Of a stretch of DNA of 64,000 nt, positions 14,201-24,062 are shown piece by piece. Below the pieces are notes generated by a model that ran no database searches, was not told where the DNA came from, and worked only from the letters and a program-made list of their open reading frames with translations. Position 1 is the first letter of the stretch. Each line of letters begins with the position of its first letter. Source of the stretch: Alitta virens. Its lineage: Eukaryota > Annelida > Polychaeta > Phyllodocida > Nereididae. The stretch spans positions 33,685,185 through 33,749,184 of the forward strand of contig OW028578.1 in NCBI GenBank assembly GCA_932294295.1, in the 5' to 3' direction. A program made the translations under genes and the position numbers.

Positions 14201-17200
14201 CTCTACCAGCCTTTCGTCACGAGCAACTGCCTCAAGGTAACTGTTCACTTTCCGTGTGGTGTCTTGACGGTGGTTGCTACCAGTCTGTGGGAGGCCGGAG
14301 AGCATGACTTGAGTCCAAGGAAAGAGTTGACGAGCTTCCTTGAGCATATGCTCATAGCGAGCGCAGATTGATTCTGCGGGAAGGCCGTCCGAAGCTTCAA
14401 TATCCCCAGCCATGAGAAGGAGGTAGTCTGTAGGGGACCTCACATGTCGGAGACGGGACGTGACATGGGAGATGGTTCCACCTGGCAGAGTGAAACCGCA
14501 GGCGTCTAGACCTCTGTCATTTAGGCCCTGTGCTACTCCGCGGGCATTGGAGTTCCCAAGCACAAGGACCTTTTGGCGACTGACAGCAGGTGCACGAAGG
14601 CGATTTGGCTGGGGGCGGTTAAAGGCCATGGGTGTTGGTGCTGGGCGGCTCTGAACTGTTGTGAGCGCTGGACGGCTCTGAAATGGCTTTGGCAGAGCAC
14701 AGTGCAGTCTTTGGCGTAGGTCTTCCAGGAGGCTGCCGAGAGTGTTGAGAGCCCGGAAATCTTCGTCACAGCCCCAGAAGCTGTCGGTTTCAGTGTTGTG
14801 CACCAGCCGTTTGTTGCTGGTGTTTACCAGTGCCTTGTGGAAGACACTGCACTGTTTGGCTTTCTCTTCCAAAATAGCAGTCATAACATCAGCCTTACAA
14901 TCATGCCATGCCTGACACCTAGAGATGTTTTTTGCAGCCAGCTTGGCTTGGTGTGGTGTTCTAGAGCGCAGAACACGGGATGTAGTGTCACTTCGTCCAT
15001 GGAACAGTGCCTTCTTGTGCTGATAAGCATGTTCCGCGCTCCCAAACAGCACACTACCGATTGACAGTTTGTATTCAAAAAAGTTTGACAGCACAGTGAA
15101 GCGACCACTGGCTCTGAAGAGGAGCATCTCTCGATGTGTACCATCTTGCATTACAGGCATCTGTCGCTTTGCACTGTCATGCACTGCAGGCGTATGGATT
15201 GACTGTAGTGCTGCAGAGGCAATGTTGCTTGCTTTCAGCTCCTCGATTCGCTTAAGCAAGTTGTTGTTATAATGGAGCTAATCTAGATTTTACCTTAAAC
15301 ATTATTACAGATACAGATTTAATGCGTATCATAGGACGAGTCATTATGATTTGCTACAGCGGAGTGTTCACTAATTAGGTTTTTCAATCTTGTCGATAGT
15401 TGTTTTATTTACTCACACACAATAGATACGTATATTTATTCTAGAAAAGGGCACATTATCTTGCAGAATACTGTTGATTCGTGTGTATATATGACATAGA
15501 ATGGTGGACACAGTAGAAATAAAAGCATTTATATAAAAGTTAAAAGTTTATCACAGCACAGATGAAATTCTAATACAATATAATATGAAGTTCATGCGAG
15601 TATATGGCTCTGCTTGCTCACATAAAATGGCAATTACTCAACATCAATTGAATTGCGTCAGGGCCACTGCCTATGTTATCAATTAATGATGCGGTTGACT
15701 GATTCTAAGCGTAGGTGGTGAATACTTCTAATATTGCTCCCTGGCTTTTTCCAGAAAGCTTTGCTTAGTATGTTCTGTAAATTGCGGACCATGCAGACCG
15801 TTCCGACCGATGCTAATATAAAAGGGCCCAAAACTGGAAAAATCTGTCCACTGATTTCAAAATGTCATATCTTCGTAAATAATTATTCGATTTTCAGTCT
15901 GTTTTTACTCACATGTAGTATAAATTATGTGTTTTATGATAAGAAAACAACGTTGATATCTCTTAAGAAGAGAATTTCTAATTTAAGGTTATATGCCTTT
16001 AAGTCATAAAATTTGAATGTCCGCACTCCTACCTTTGTATACTGAAATTCTCATTGTTATCTACAAAATCCATATAGAGTCTCAAATCTTTTTTTCTTCA
16101 ATAATAATAAAATATGCTATGCGGATATTATTGAAAACACTGTTCATGTATTGTTTGCAATTTTTTATGAGCAGAAATATGTGTCCTCACTGTTTGAAAA
16201 AATTTTACAACTCTGTTTACGATGACTTTGAAACCTCCTAGTAGAGATTTATAGGAAAATATTTATATTATTAATACCAGAAAGTGCTAAGATCAGTAGA
16301 ATATTTCATGAGACAGAAATACATTTTTCTGGATTATTTATCTGTTAGATATAGCAGTTATACATATTTAATTTGGCAAGGGAATAAAAATAATAATTAC
16401 CGCTCTGTTTACTGGTTTCCTGTCTCCAAATTTCAAGTACCAATATATATCACCCATTTCTCATCTGCTTCTTGGATTGGAAAATATTGTTAAATTATAA
16501 CTCCGTATTTTACAAAATCAGTTATTATATAGTTTGGGTATATAACTGGTTCTAATTTTTTTTTACAAAATGTTAGGATTAAATAAATTAATCAGATAAT
16601 TTAGAAAATTAAAATTAAATTTATAAATGTATGTAGATATAAAAAAAACATAAAATTAATTACACCACAATGATGACAATGATGAAAATGATGATGAACA
16701 TGCCAATTAAAGACATGAAGTATTTGATTATAATTACTGTCAATCATGCCAGCTTAATCTAGATTTATAATGATAATTTATATTAAGCCATAATTCCACT
16801 TTCATCATCATTATTAGCGATTACTCCAATCTTTACACTCATTAAAACTCATATTAAGGTATACCTGTGGGTAACTATTGCACTGTACATGGATTGTTTG
16901 TATCCATGTACCTACATTTATTTTGATTAATAATTAAAAAGGAGGTACACACAATAAAATGCACATACTGTGCCTTAAAATCAAAATATTATTGCAATAA
17001 TCAATAAAAGCACAATTTCTATTAAATTTTGTAATTAATTAAAACATAGCAATGATTTTGAATTTATGCATTTCACACAGAATCAACAAAGCACACTAAA
17101 CCATTGAAATCATTCAAATCACTATTCTGGCTTAAAATCCGCCGTTCCGCAACTGTTATCATGCTGTTTAAGGCCCGTATTGCAGCTTCATATTCCTCTG

Positions 17201-18372
17201 AACTCCGTTATAATTTTACTTCCTTCTTGGGCAACCACAACACGCAACAATTATTCCGCTTCCAAAAAAACTTTCCTTTATCAACATATTGCCTCTTTTC
17301 TTTATACTAATACAACTGCACTTAATTTCATAATTAGTAAGCAACTTATTTCTGTAGGCCTTATAGGTATTAACCAGAATGATATGATTAAATTCATAAA
17401 GAAGGCTCAATCGTGTTATCCCAAGCTGGTCAGAACTATCCGAAGCTACAACAAGCCAACCAAGCTATGCCTAGCTGGAGTTGCCTCATAGACCAGATGG
17501 CATTCCAAATCGGGCCAGCGTCGTTTCTATATCAGCCACCATCGGTACAACATCGTTTGGACACTGCCAATACAATTTGGAATGCTATCTGGGCCTCTGC
17601 TGATACAACATATAACTGTAGCAGTAGTTTCATATAACTGTAGCAGTAGTTTCATATAAGCTACATACAGTGCAGTTATGAATAAGACAATCAAGACCAC
17701 ATCACAATTATGACCGGCAAGAGGTTGGGCTACTCAGTATGCTTGTACTGTATCTAGTATTACCTACCTCACTATCAAGATCATTTTATAATTACTATTA
17801 CTAAAGTTGGCACCACAATCTTTACACCAGATTCGTACATAGCAAAACACCGGTTACAGCACATTTTGATTTTCCCAAGTAGTTTGTTAAAAGTGGACTT
17901 GTCTGTATAGCTATGATCCAATGCATATTCCCATTTTAATTATCCAACCACTGGGTTCCGGGTTCGATTCCCGGTCAAGCCAAAGTTGGATGGCTGTTTG
18001 AACCATCATCTCATTGCCATAGTCCCTGCTAGTCCTAATTATGTAATTAGCCCATCAGGTGCAGAAATACAGAATGTAAAACCCTAATCCACCCACCAAC
18101 CACCCTCTTACTTAAATTATTGATTACCTGGTGACCTGGTAGAGTGCTTCGGATGCTTCCCCGATGGCTGCCTGAAGTTGTGTCAGCAATTCTTCCGCTT
18201 TGCTAAGAGGAACATCCTCGGATATCCCCACCAGGAAATTGTAGCCGTTGTCGACCAGTCGGATTTCCCATGGCTTGATCTTCTGTAGCCTGGCATTGTC
18301 AGCCTTTGCTGATGTTAATGTAATGTAAGATGCAAGGAAAACCAGAGCAAGGATGCAGTTTGATCTTTCCAT
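1..18372 (-). CDS. CLCA-like secreted protein, gene C (3' part outside window)
   Basis: Five exons visible: 18128-18372, 6485-6728, 5991-6057, 5846-5898 and 2698-2850; 762 nt, 254 codons in one frame with GT-AG introns. The ATG at 18372 has a good context (CACCATGG) and opens a signal peptide (ILALVFLASYITLTSA) followed by the family block ARLQKIKPW. The N-terminal CLCA domain has EQWIN where HExxH should be (residues 167-171). The last visible exon reaches the first VWA strand with MIDAS motif DVSGSM (D240). No further exon of the family pattern is found between 1 and 2690, so the rest lies to the left. Intron 1 is 11.4 kb and holds a LINE; intron 4 holds a 31-bp minisatellite. Confidence 0.83.
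2250..2491 (-). mobile_element. tRNA-derived SINE, family 2
   Basis: In reverse: GCAGCTGGGTGGCCTAATGG (A-box side), GGGTTTGAACTCC (B box) and TGCTGAGGCAAGTAAAATAA in the body. Same family as 41390-41678. In gene C intron beyond exon 5. Confidence 0.75.
2698..2850 (-). CDS. Gene C exon 5: first strand of VWA with MIDAS DVSGS
   Basis: A 153-nt exon, the same length as in gene A, encoding NFNIVRQREKRIVVVLDVSG and SMSFRMTKARQ. Acceptor CAG at 2851-2853, donor GTTAGT at 2692-2697. The conserved VRQR[EGS]KR lead-in is shared by all three genes. Confidence 0.85.
2975..3289. mobile_element. MITE, family 4 (TTAAAGCTGCACTGTC end)
   Basis: Contains ACAATAAATAATATAAAT, AAACAAACCAAGTGATGACA, TGTGCCTTGATTGATTAAGG and the terminal GACAGAATATGCAGCTTTAA. 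Homologous to 44755-45018, and in reverse to 45616-45840 and 62258-62668. Confidence 0.65.
3510..3669. mobile_element. Palindromic MITE, family 1, TA target
   Basis: Begins TA-CATGGTCAATTGTGCCGC and ends GTGGCACATTTGGCCATG-TA. The whole element is close to a palindrome (CCATGCGTTT...AAACGCATGG). Flanking TA dinucleotides suggest Tc1/mariner-type mobilisation. It lies in gene C intron 4. Confidence 0.75.
4037..5826. repeat. 31-bp minisatellite, about 58 copies
   Basis: Unit of 31 bp containing TATTGAGCTATTGAATATGA then CATTGAGAGTA, with variants GCTGTTG, GCAACTG, GGATATGA, GACTTTG and GAAATTG. It fills most of intron 4 of gene C. The variant 'gcaactg' recurs at about 4497, 4869, 5209 and 5737, spaced close to whole multiples of 31, so blocks of several units have been duplicated together. 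Confidence 0.95.
5846..6728 (-). CDS. Gene C exons 2-4: pseudoprotease part of CLCA N-terminal domain
   Basis: Exon 2 (6485-6728) has the CLCA strand TNVTIVIPNSW. Exon 3 (5991-6057) has IIEQWINLRFGLEIEF, with the zinc motif replaced by EQWIN. Exon 4 (5846-5898) is the short two-cysteine exon (DCVDGAQNSVCE). The minisatellite begins directly downstream of exon 4. Confidence 0.83.
7202..7398 (+). mobile_element. tRNA-derived SINE, family 1, with CA-repeat tail
   Basis: Starts with a tRNA-like head: A box TAGCTCAGAGGTAG and B box GGTTCGATTCC. The body has CCATGGTCTCTGCCTGTCC and GTGCAGAAATACAGGACGTA. It ends in a run of about 13 CA units (7369-7396). In gene C intron 1. Confidence 0.8.
7521..7785. 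mobile_element. MITE, family 2 (ACAGTTAGTTTCAT ends)
   Basis: Left end ACAGTTAGTTTCATAAAA and right end TTTTAATGAAACTAACTGT are inverted repeats. The interior shares AATGCAAGAAATTAAT and TAGCCAGC with the other two copies. In gene C intron 1. Confidence 0.75.
8210..8360. mobile_element. Small foldback element with GGATCCA-type ends
   Basis: Left end TATCAGGTGTGGACCCAG and right end CTGGATCCACTACTGAGTA are imperfect inverted repeats. A similar pair of ends occurs at about 9400 (GGCAGATCCAGGTG) and 9580-9600 (CTGGATCCACTAGTGAGTAT). Such short ends are typical of small hAT-like non-autonomous elements; the class is inferred. Confidence 0.5.
8375..8570. repeat. Low-complexity GGCTT/GGTTT array
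   Basis: Imperfect pentamer-like repeats of TTGGCTTGGTTTGGC. The long reverse reading frame through it (KPSQAKPNQAK-type) is a product of the repeat. Confidence 0.85.
9400..9604. mobile_element. Second copy of small foldback element with poly-C/G tracts
   Basis: Ends GGCAGATCCAGGTG and GCTGGATCCACTAGTGAG are imperfect inverted repeats. The interior contains long G and C runs (9421-9430, 9449-9462, 9532-9544). Confidence 0.5.
9640..10483 (-). pseudogene. Second, truncated LINE reverse-transcriptase fragment
   Basis: The minus strand encodes CFVDFTKAFDYINRNALY, GVLQGGILSPKLFNEF, the catalytic LLYADDIVLI and ILGVRKSDF, the same order as in the neighbouring LINE but clearly diverged. It lacks endonuclease and both ends. 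One in-frame stop (about 10026) lies just after the KTTVM block. It belongs to the same LINE group but a different subfamily. Confidence 0.8.
11006..14117 (-). pseudogene. LINE ORF2: APE endonuclease and reverse transcriptase, broken twice
   Basis: The frame from 14117 to 12222 encodes an APE-type endonuclease with its catalytic set: SWNIQG, LYET, GGAYIPP, GDFNSR, VVDYLL and ESDHTPL. It then enters the RT domain (NNKAAGIDGIPAEFY). A run of seven T on the plus strand (12227-12233) marks a one-base frameshift, after which the RT continues in the frame ending at 11336 (FVDFTKAFDYINR, GVLQGGILSPKLF, catalytic LYADDIA). An in-frame TGA at 11338-11336 interrupts the segment MFDTYI/PILEYN, and the same frame then runs to 11006. 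First in-frame ATG at 14057, 32 nt after the ORF1 stop. Not translatable as one protein in this copy. Confidence 0.85.
14090..15259 (-). CDS. LINE ORF1: NADAR domain fused to SGNH-hydrolase-like domain
   Basis: An open frame of about 389 codons. Residues about 45-185 match the NADAR (YbiA-like) fold: LSNFF near the start, GSAEHAYQHKKAL with the conserved Glu, and SFWGCDEDF followed by LNTLGSLLEDLR, the family's closing block. NADAR proteins act on ADP-ribose or riboflavin-pathway N-glycosides. Residues about 230-385 resemble an SGNH/GDSL esterase: VLVLGNSNARG (Ser block, with Asp changed to Asn), PGGTI, LLMAGDI, SGLPQT and DHIHLS (Asp-x-x-His block). Esterase-like domains occur in ORF1 of some CR1-type LINEs; a NADAR partner is not something I know of. 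The true start codon is not visible, so the N-terminus is probably missing. The stop TAA at 14092-14090 overlaps the ORF2 frame. Confidence 0.75.
   Translation of the reverse strand: MLKRIEELKASNIASAALQSIHTPAVHDSAKRQMPVMQDGTHREMLLFRASGRFTVLSNFFEYKLSIGSVLFGSAEHAYQHKKALFHGRSDTTSRVLRSRTPHQAKLAAKNISRCQAWHDCKADVMTAILEEKAKQCSVFHKALVNTSNKRLVHNTETDSFWGCDEDFRALNTLGSLLEDLRQRLHCALPKPFQSRPALTTVQSRPAPTPMAFNRPQPNRLRAPAVSRQKVLVLGNSNARGVAQGLNDRGLDACGFTLPGGTISHVTSRLRHVRSPTDYLLLMAGDIEASDGLPAESICARYEHMLKEARQLFPWTQVMLSGLPQTGSNHRQDTTRKVNSYLEAVARDERLVEYVTNARAKLRDHIHLSRTARERLCFNVSCAVKKVFT
15278..17492. other. Gene C intron 1, upstream of the LINE
   Basis: AT-rich sequence with no supported exon. Frames such as 15734-16009 and 16017-16241 (plus) are low-complexity and show no family signature. 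Confidence 0.6.
17493..17593. mobile_element. Relative of the ATCCCAGATAGCATTC element
   Basis: CCAGATGGCATTCCAAATCG at the left and CAATTTGGAATGCTATCTGG at the right. Same end sequence as 21251-21373, different interior. In gene C intron 1 downstream... upstream part. Confidence 0.65.
17949..18095 (+). mobile_element. SINE family 1, 5'-truncated
   Basis: Begins just before the B box (GGGTTCGATTCCCGGTCAAG), followed by the family body and tail (GTGCAGAAATACAGAATGTA). It ends about 30 bp from the donor side of gene C exon 1. Confidence 0.75.
18128..18372 (-). CDS. Gene C exon 1: signal peptide and CLCA N-terminal strand
   Basis: Encodes 81 codons plus 2 nt and ends at donor GTAATC. After the signal peptide come ARLQKIKPWEI and DNGYNFLVGISED, clearly paralogous to exon 1 of gene B (248 nt against 245 nt). 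Confidence 0.85.
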
Positions 18373-18519
18373 GGTGGGACTGCAATACTAGTGAACCCTT
18401 TGACTCAACTCTGCTTCTTTTAGAATAGTGTTTACCAAACCGTGAACAACCTCAGCAGTCCATGACAGCATGGCTCACAGCACGAGACACTACGAAGTTC
18501 TATCTTATGTTTTTATTAT

Positions 18520-18680
18520 GTATCTATCTATCCATCTATCTAAAATATCTATCCATCTGTCTATCCATCTATCCATCTGTCTATCTATCTATCTATCTAT
18601 CTATCCTTCTATCTATACATACATATATTGTTTCATCCATGCATACATACATAGATGGATACAAAGATATACAGAAAGAT
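18520..18680. repeat. CTAT/CCAT tetranucleotide array
   Basis: Imperfect CTAT and CCAT repeats (18520-18615) followed by a short CATACATA stretch. It lies about 150 bp upstream of the gene C start codon. Confidence 0.9.
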
Positions 18681-19009
18681 AGACAGCCACTTCCTTGTTA
18701 AGGCTTGTTTTATGTGATGTAAACAATGACATTAATCTAAATACTTTGGGTCACGTAACAAGGCCTTGAAACCATGCAAGACATTGAACTTGGTCATGTT
18801 GACCATTTTTGCAGGCAGCAGACCACGTCCCGATGCAAAAAGATTCAGATTATATTTAGATATGTCACAACATGTATGATTGATTACGTGTAGATAGAAG
18901 GGGAGGCAGAGAAATATAAATGGCAAACGTGAAATGGACAATCAGGGAGATTTACTTACAGACTGTGACAAACAGATATCATATACATACAGTGAGATAG
19001 AAAGACTGA

Positions 19010-19175
19010 CAGACCGACAGACAGACAGACAGACATACTGACAGACAGACAGGCTACTGACTGACTGACTGACTGACTGACTGACTGACTGACTGACTGA
19101 CTGACTGACTCACTCACTCACTCACTCACTCACTCACTGACTAAACTCACTGACTCACTGACTCACTGACTGATC
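19010..19175. repeat. GACA / GACT / CACT tetranucleotide array
   Basis: Three successive blocks: GACA units (19012-19050), a pure run of GACT units (19056-19110) and CACT units (19108-19136), then mixed units. Confidence 0.9.
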
Positions 19176-19654
19176 AAGAAAGACATGCAAAAAGCGTGGC
19201 CCCTTATCCATGCAAAGAAACCATGTATAATATTACATATCTGTAGATAGAAAGACAAAAAATACAAAAAAAAATCTATGTCAAAAAGAAATATATATAA
19301 ATTTATTTTCCATACAAGCAAACTTTATGTCAACCTTTTTTGTAGAATATTCCAGTGCACTTAAAATGAGGAAATTACCGTGAAGATAATTATTAGGCAG
19401 ACTGTACAACCAACAGAATCGCAGTCAGAATTTTTTAATGCAATTATTTTGTCCTTTAATTGCTAATAAAACGGAAGAATTTAATTAATGTGATATTTCT
19501 TTGATACATTTTGTAAAATTTTAAACTGACTTCTAAGTTTAGCACAGTAAATTTAATGGGTTTTGTGTCAGCTATCTTTGATAATAAACTCTGCAGAAAT
19601 GTACACCCTTTCTCAACCCCTTTAATTGGGGAGTATGCACCCAATGTGTAGCCC

Positions 19655-19855
19655 TTACAGTGCTCCTTTGGTCAAGCACTAAAATTACCATCACCAAGGT
19701 GGAGTAAAGTAGTGGTTTAAGGAGGATCTGCTCAGTTCTTCCATACCATGGCTGGGTTAGAACCCATGACCTTGTGTGTACATATTTATTTGCCCTACGC
19801 CTGATCCGGTGACAATCCGCTGGACCTTGGTGCCCACCAATCGACTAGCCACAAT
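19655..19855 (-). mobile_element. SINE family 3, minus strand
   Basis: In reverse it reads TGGCTAGTCGATTGGTGGGC, GGTTCTAACCCAGCC and GAACTGAGCAGATCCTCCTT, as in the family-3 element at 57441. Confidence 0.65.
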
Positions 19856-20814
19856 CAGAAAAAGTTGGTTATGAGAACCGAGTGACTTATATTAATCCTG
19901 AATCTTCAAATCATTAAAAAAAGTGACAAATCTTACAGAACAACTGTATATAATGCTTGAAACTGTAGACATAATGTGTTAGGACATAATCCAGTATACA
20001 CCTATGTGATTACTGTATGTGATGTGATGCTTGTTGATGAGCTTGTGATATATCTACCTACATCTACTTACATGACATTGAATGTAAAACAATATTATAT
20101 AACTTTCACTTGGTGGCTGGAACCATTACCAAATTTATTATTTTTTCTCTTTTAATGAATTTTTATTTATTAAATTTTTATTTTTTAACGTACAGTGTAC
20201 TCATGTCATATTTGACAGAACACTGTCAATAATAATTATATATATATTAACTTGGCATTGCAACAACATAAGCATTTAAGACTTGGTGGAACTAGCCATT
20301 TATTGAGTTCTAAAACCATGAATGATATATATATACAAAAAAAGTTTATTTTCAAAATAATGAATCTTTAATTGTAATGCTACACTGGTAAGATTACACA
20401 TAAAGGACTTATTAGTATAATTGTGAAATTTGCTAATTTTATATAATAGTCGTTCAAAATAAAGTGTAAATTAATTTATTTCGTGAATCAAATTAACCAA
20501 AAGTGGATTTTACTTCTAACTTGCTTCTTCGTGGGGGATGATTGACTTCAGTCTTCTTGTAAATTTATCCAAAAATAAAGTTGTTGAGCTTGGCAATACT
20601 GGAAAGAGTAATAAAATATTGAAACTCATTAAAAACATAATATTATTAGGCCTATTATTATAATTTACCATTGGACATTTATTTAATGTTTTTCTGAGTT
20701 CAATTCCTCGTTAATCACATGAGCGGCAAGTTTAGCGAAACTTTACCTGGAAATAATGTGCATTCGCTAACGGATAGACTTTGCCCTGCATCACCAATGT
20801 CGGATCTGTGTCGG

Positions 20815-21035
20815 GCTTACATTGAGCCTGGCCTGACCGAGCCTGGCTGAGCTTGGCGAGCTTGGTCAAGCCTGGCCGAGCCTGGCCGACCTGACCGGGC
20901 GGAGCCTGGCTGACCTGACCTGGCCGACCTGACCTGGCTGACCTGACCTGGCCTGGCCGAGCCTGGCCTGACCGAGCCTGGCCTGAACGAGCCTGGTCGA
21001 CTTGGCCGACCTGGCCGACCTGGCCAACCTAATGG
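20815..21035. repeat. GC-rich GCCTGGCC/GACCTGACC array
   Basis: Imperfect repeats of GCCTGGCCTGACCGA and TGGCCGACCTGACC in otherwise AT-rich intergenic DNA. No coding frame supported. Confidence 0.8.
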
Positions 21036-21250
21036 ACAATTAAGATCATATCATTCTGGCCAACCTGGCATGCCATTTGAGATAAATTGAATGGTGCTGT
21101 CAAGATAATATGCCAGAATTGGTAGACTACTAGACGTCAGCCCATTGTTGGCTTATTTTGGTCCTCCTTGTACTTTACCTGACCTGTACTTGACCGGGCA
21201 TGCTAGGTAATAAGACTATAATATATATATATATATCATTACACATGGCT

Positions 21251-21373
21251 ATCCCAGATAGCATTCTAAATCGTTTCAACATCGGCGCAAAGTCGGCAAT
21301 ATTAATACAATGTTGTAACAACAGTGGCCAACATGGAAACGTGGCTGGGCCGATTTGGAATGCTATCTGGGAT
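21251..21373. mobile_element. Short element with ATCCCAGATAGCATTC inverted ends
   Basis: ATCCCAGATAGCATTCTAAA at the left and TTTGGAATGCTATCTGGGAT at the right, inverted with one mismatch over about 23 bp. A relative lies at 17493-17593. Confidence 0.7.
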
Positions 21374-21416
21374 TTTCATTTTCGTGCTGGGAATATAATG
21401 TAACTTAAAGCGTCAG

Positions 21417-23230
21417 TCACCCCCATTTTTTCCACCCTGTTGCTTTTTGGGTCATGAGAGTGTTGAGTCGCTGCATCTGTTTCATCTCTTCCTTGTCGCG
21501 CAGTTTCTTCGTAGCGGCAAACTGGTTCACCAACTTTTGATATTCAGCATTAAGTTCGCTGTTCAGGAGCCTCAGTTCTTTGTGTTTTATCCTGAAGATC
21601 TGTTGTAGGATTGAGGACGTTTTGCAGCTTGACTTTCTCCGATGCCCTTGCCCATGCTCTAGTGGAATTAGGCCATTTAACCGGTCTTCAATCTTCTTGA
21701 ATTCTTGATTCAGACATTTTGGGTCCGTGATGATAGTACCGTATTCAGGTGTGGAATCTTCCAAAGCCGCCATTCCTGCCTTTAAGCCATGACCCAGCGC
21801 TGATGCAACATCCTTCGGCAAAGTGTATTTCTTCGATACGTTATTCTCTCTGACCTTTTGCTTTTCATCTTGTTTTCCTTTTGCCGCAGCAAACTCTTTG
21901 CCGGAATAAGAGAAAAATCTCTCTTCAGCCTCCTTCTGAACGGTGTTAAATGAGTTATCCACAGTCTTCCAAAAAGGTCTCCATTGACCGTACACTTCAG
22001 TGAGCTTGTCGTCGTGGACGCTCCTAGCGACCTTGATGCGTTCTTCATGATGGTGCAGTAGCGAATTGCGGGTTAATTTGCGAGCGTTAGCGAGGGCTCG
22101 AATTGCTTTGGTGTGAGACTTTTCAATTCTTTTCCATAATCGACCGCGTCCGAGCCTCGATTTGGTGAAAAATTCGTTGGTATCACAAAATACAGCTGCA
22201 AGGCAGAACGAAAGTAAAATACTAAATTATCAAGAAAAGCAATAAGATAGATACAATGAAAACCCTCCTAATGACTAAAGTCCATGATCTCATTATCTAC
22301 CAATACTCAGCAATAGCTAGATTAGACCCAGTGCAGGAAATAAATTTATATAAGTTGAGACATTATATTTTAAAACCTTAGAATAATAGAACATTATATT
22401 TTACAGGTCAACTTGTTTGAGATGGATTTAAACAAAAAATTATACATCGTTTGCATTGAACAGTATCCTGATGTGATATTGAGAAAATAAAATATCTATT
22501 TATCTATCTATTTACGTAGATTTAGTTCCTAAAATACCATTTAAGGTAAAAAAAAAACAATCAATAAATACGTAAAAAGAGAGAAGGCTCACCAGCACTG
22601 AGGATTTTTATACTCTGATCATTCTTGTCCGCATTTATCCTTTCTGCAATCATAAAAAGCTTCAAATAAATTCTCTGAAATGTTTTTTTTTTCTTTAATC
22701 ATTAAATTAATGTATTAAGTTTTCTCTAGTATTATTTTATTTGATTACCATTTATTCTTACATCGATTATCATAGGCCTATATTATTTTGTTGATTATTA
22801 ATTACGTTATTCTTTCATTATTTATCCATTTTTATTGAGTTATTTATTTATATATTATAATGTTTTATATTTTGCAAGTATGAATCTATGATCACACTGC
22901 TAAAAAATAATAACAATAATAAAAAAAGCATATAGGCTATCTATTAAAGATAAAGAATTCTTAAAGCTTTGTGATTGTATGATTGGCAAGAACATTTCTA
23001 TTATTCATATACACACTTGAGATTTTCGTTGGGCTGTATAGTTCAAGTCCCTCGGCCGAACGTTTTCTCGAGAATCTCCGTACATTTTGAATGCATCTGC
23101 GTGACATTTCAGCTGTTATAGCTGAATCGTGCGCTCGCTACATCCAACCCAATTGTTTCTTGATCTTAGCAACGATCGTAGCAACCACGCACATCAGAAT
23201 GAGGCTGAATAGCGTACCATGCGCCACCAT
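21417..23230 (-). CDS. Unrecognised basic helical protein (two certain exons, one tentative)
   Basis: The last exon (21417-22195) is open for 258 codons and ends in TGA after ATGWKKWG. The exon before it (22593-22643) joins it in phase through good GT-AG sites. A tentative first exon (23149-23230) starts with ATG, encodes a hydrophobic leader (LFSLILMCVVATIVA) and joins in the right phase, but its donor (GTTGGA) is weak. The full product would be about 303 aa: a leader or anchor, then long charged, probably coiled-coil helices (KELRLLNSELNAEYQ, KKLRDKEEMKQMQRL). I do not recognise the family. It lies on the same strand between CLCA-like genes B and C; no shared role is shown. Exons 2 and 3 are well supported and the start is not. 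Confidence 0.55.
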
Positions 23231-23658
23231 GCGGGAATGATGCAACTGATGTCAGCTACAAATGGTTTGTCAAGGTGGTTTATGGTTACCCTAGGAATAT
23301 TTAGATTCCTAGGGTTACCAAGGTAGGGTTATGAACTTATAACCTACGCCAACAACGAATATGGGAAATATGGGTTGTACTTAAATAAGGCCTACGCGAA
23401 AAAAAATTAAAAAAACTTATTTATGCATTTTATTAACTTCAAAATGTGTAATTTTTCAAGCTCTGTACATGTACAATGGCAATTTCCTAAAATCTAAAGG
23501 AAATTTTTTAAATATATACCGTATTTACTATAAATGACTCCCCATATTTTGAGAGCATTGCAGCAGGGCCTTTATTTAAGGTGGGTCTCTGTTCGAAGTG
23601 GGCTTTTAGACGAGTAAATTTTGATTGAGTAATTACACAAACACTTGCCAATCTGCAC

Positions 23659-24062
23659 AAATATGTACGGAAGCCATTTTAGAATATGAGAAATTTTTTT
23701 TTTTTTTTTTATAAACGATATAGTAAATTGTATAAACAATATAGTAAATTGCATAAAATAGTATATTGTATATACGAAATACTCAATTGTACATACGAAT
23801 TACTAAATTGAATAAACGGAATACTAAACCATTGTTTGTTTCTATAATTATATTGTTTTTGTACAATTTACTAATTAGTTTTAACAATTTATTAATTCTT
23901 TTTTACAATTTACTGATTGGTTTTTTCCATTTAGTATTTCGTTTTTTCAATTTACTAATTCATTTTTTCAATTTAGTATTTCGGTTTTTCAATTTAGTAT
24001 TTCGTTTATACAATTTAACTTTTTTTTGTTGTCATGTTCTAAAATGGCTTCCGTAAATATGT
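23659..24062. mobile_element. Foldback element with 20-bp subterminal repeats
   Basis: Ends TGTACGGAAGCCATTTTAGA and TCTAAAATGGCTTCCGTAAA are inverted repeats. The interior of each arm carries several diverged copies of ATACTAAATTGTATAAACGA, reverse-complemented between the two arms, so the whole 400 bp can fold on itself. Intergenic between gene B and the unrecognised gene. Confidence 0.75.

Larger units (their letters stand above)
10918..15277 (-). mobile_element. Non-LTR retrotransposon (LINE) with NADAR-SGNH ORF1 and EN-RT ORF2
   Basis: A two-ORF LINE in intron 1 of gene C, same orientation as the gene. The 3' end is marked by a short untranslated region with AATAAA and a tail of about four ATTGTC-like hexamers (plus-strand gacaat repeats, 10918-10944), as in several CR1/L2-type elements. 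The 5' end is probably truncated: ORF1 is open back to a TAG at 15278-15280 with no early ATG. No target duplication was found. ORF2 carries one frameshift and one nonsense codon, so this copy cannot make a full ORF2 protein, but the few breaks suggest a fairly young insertion. CR1/jockey-superfamily placement is inferred from APE endonuclease plus RT and the tail. Confidence 0.85.
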
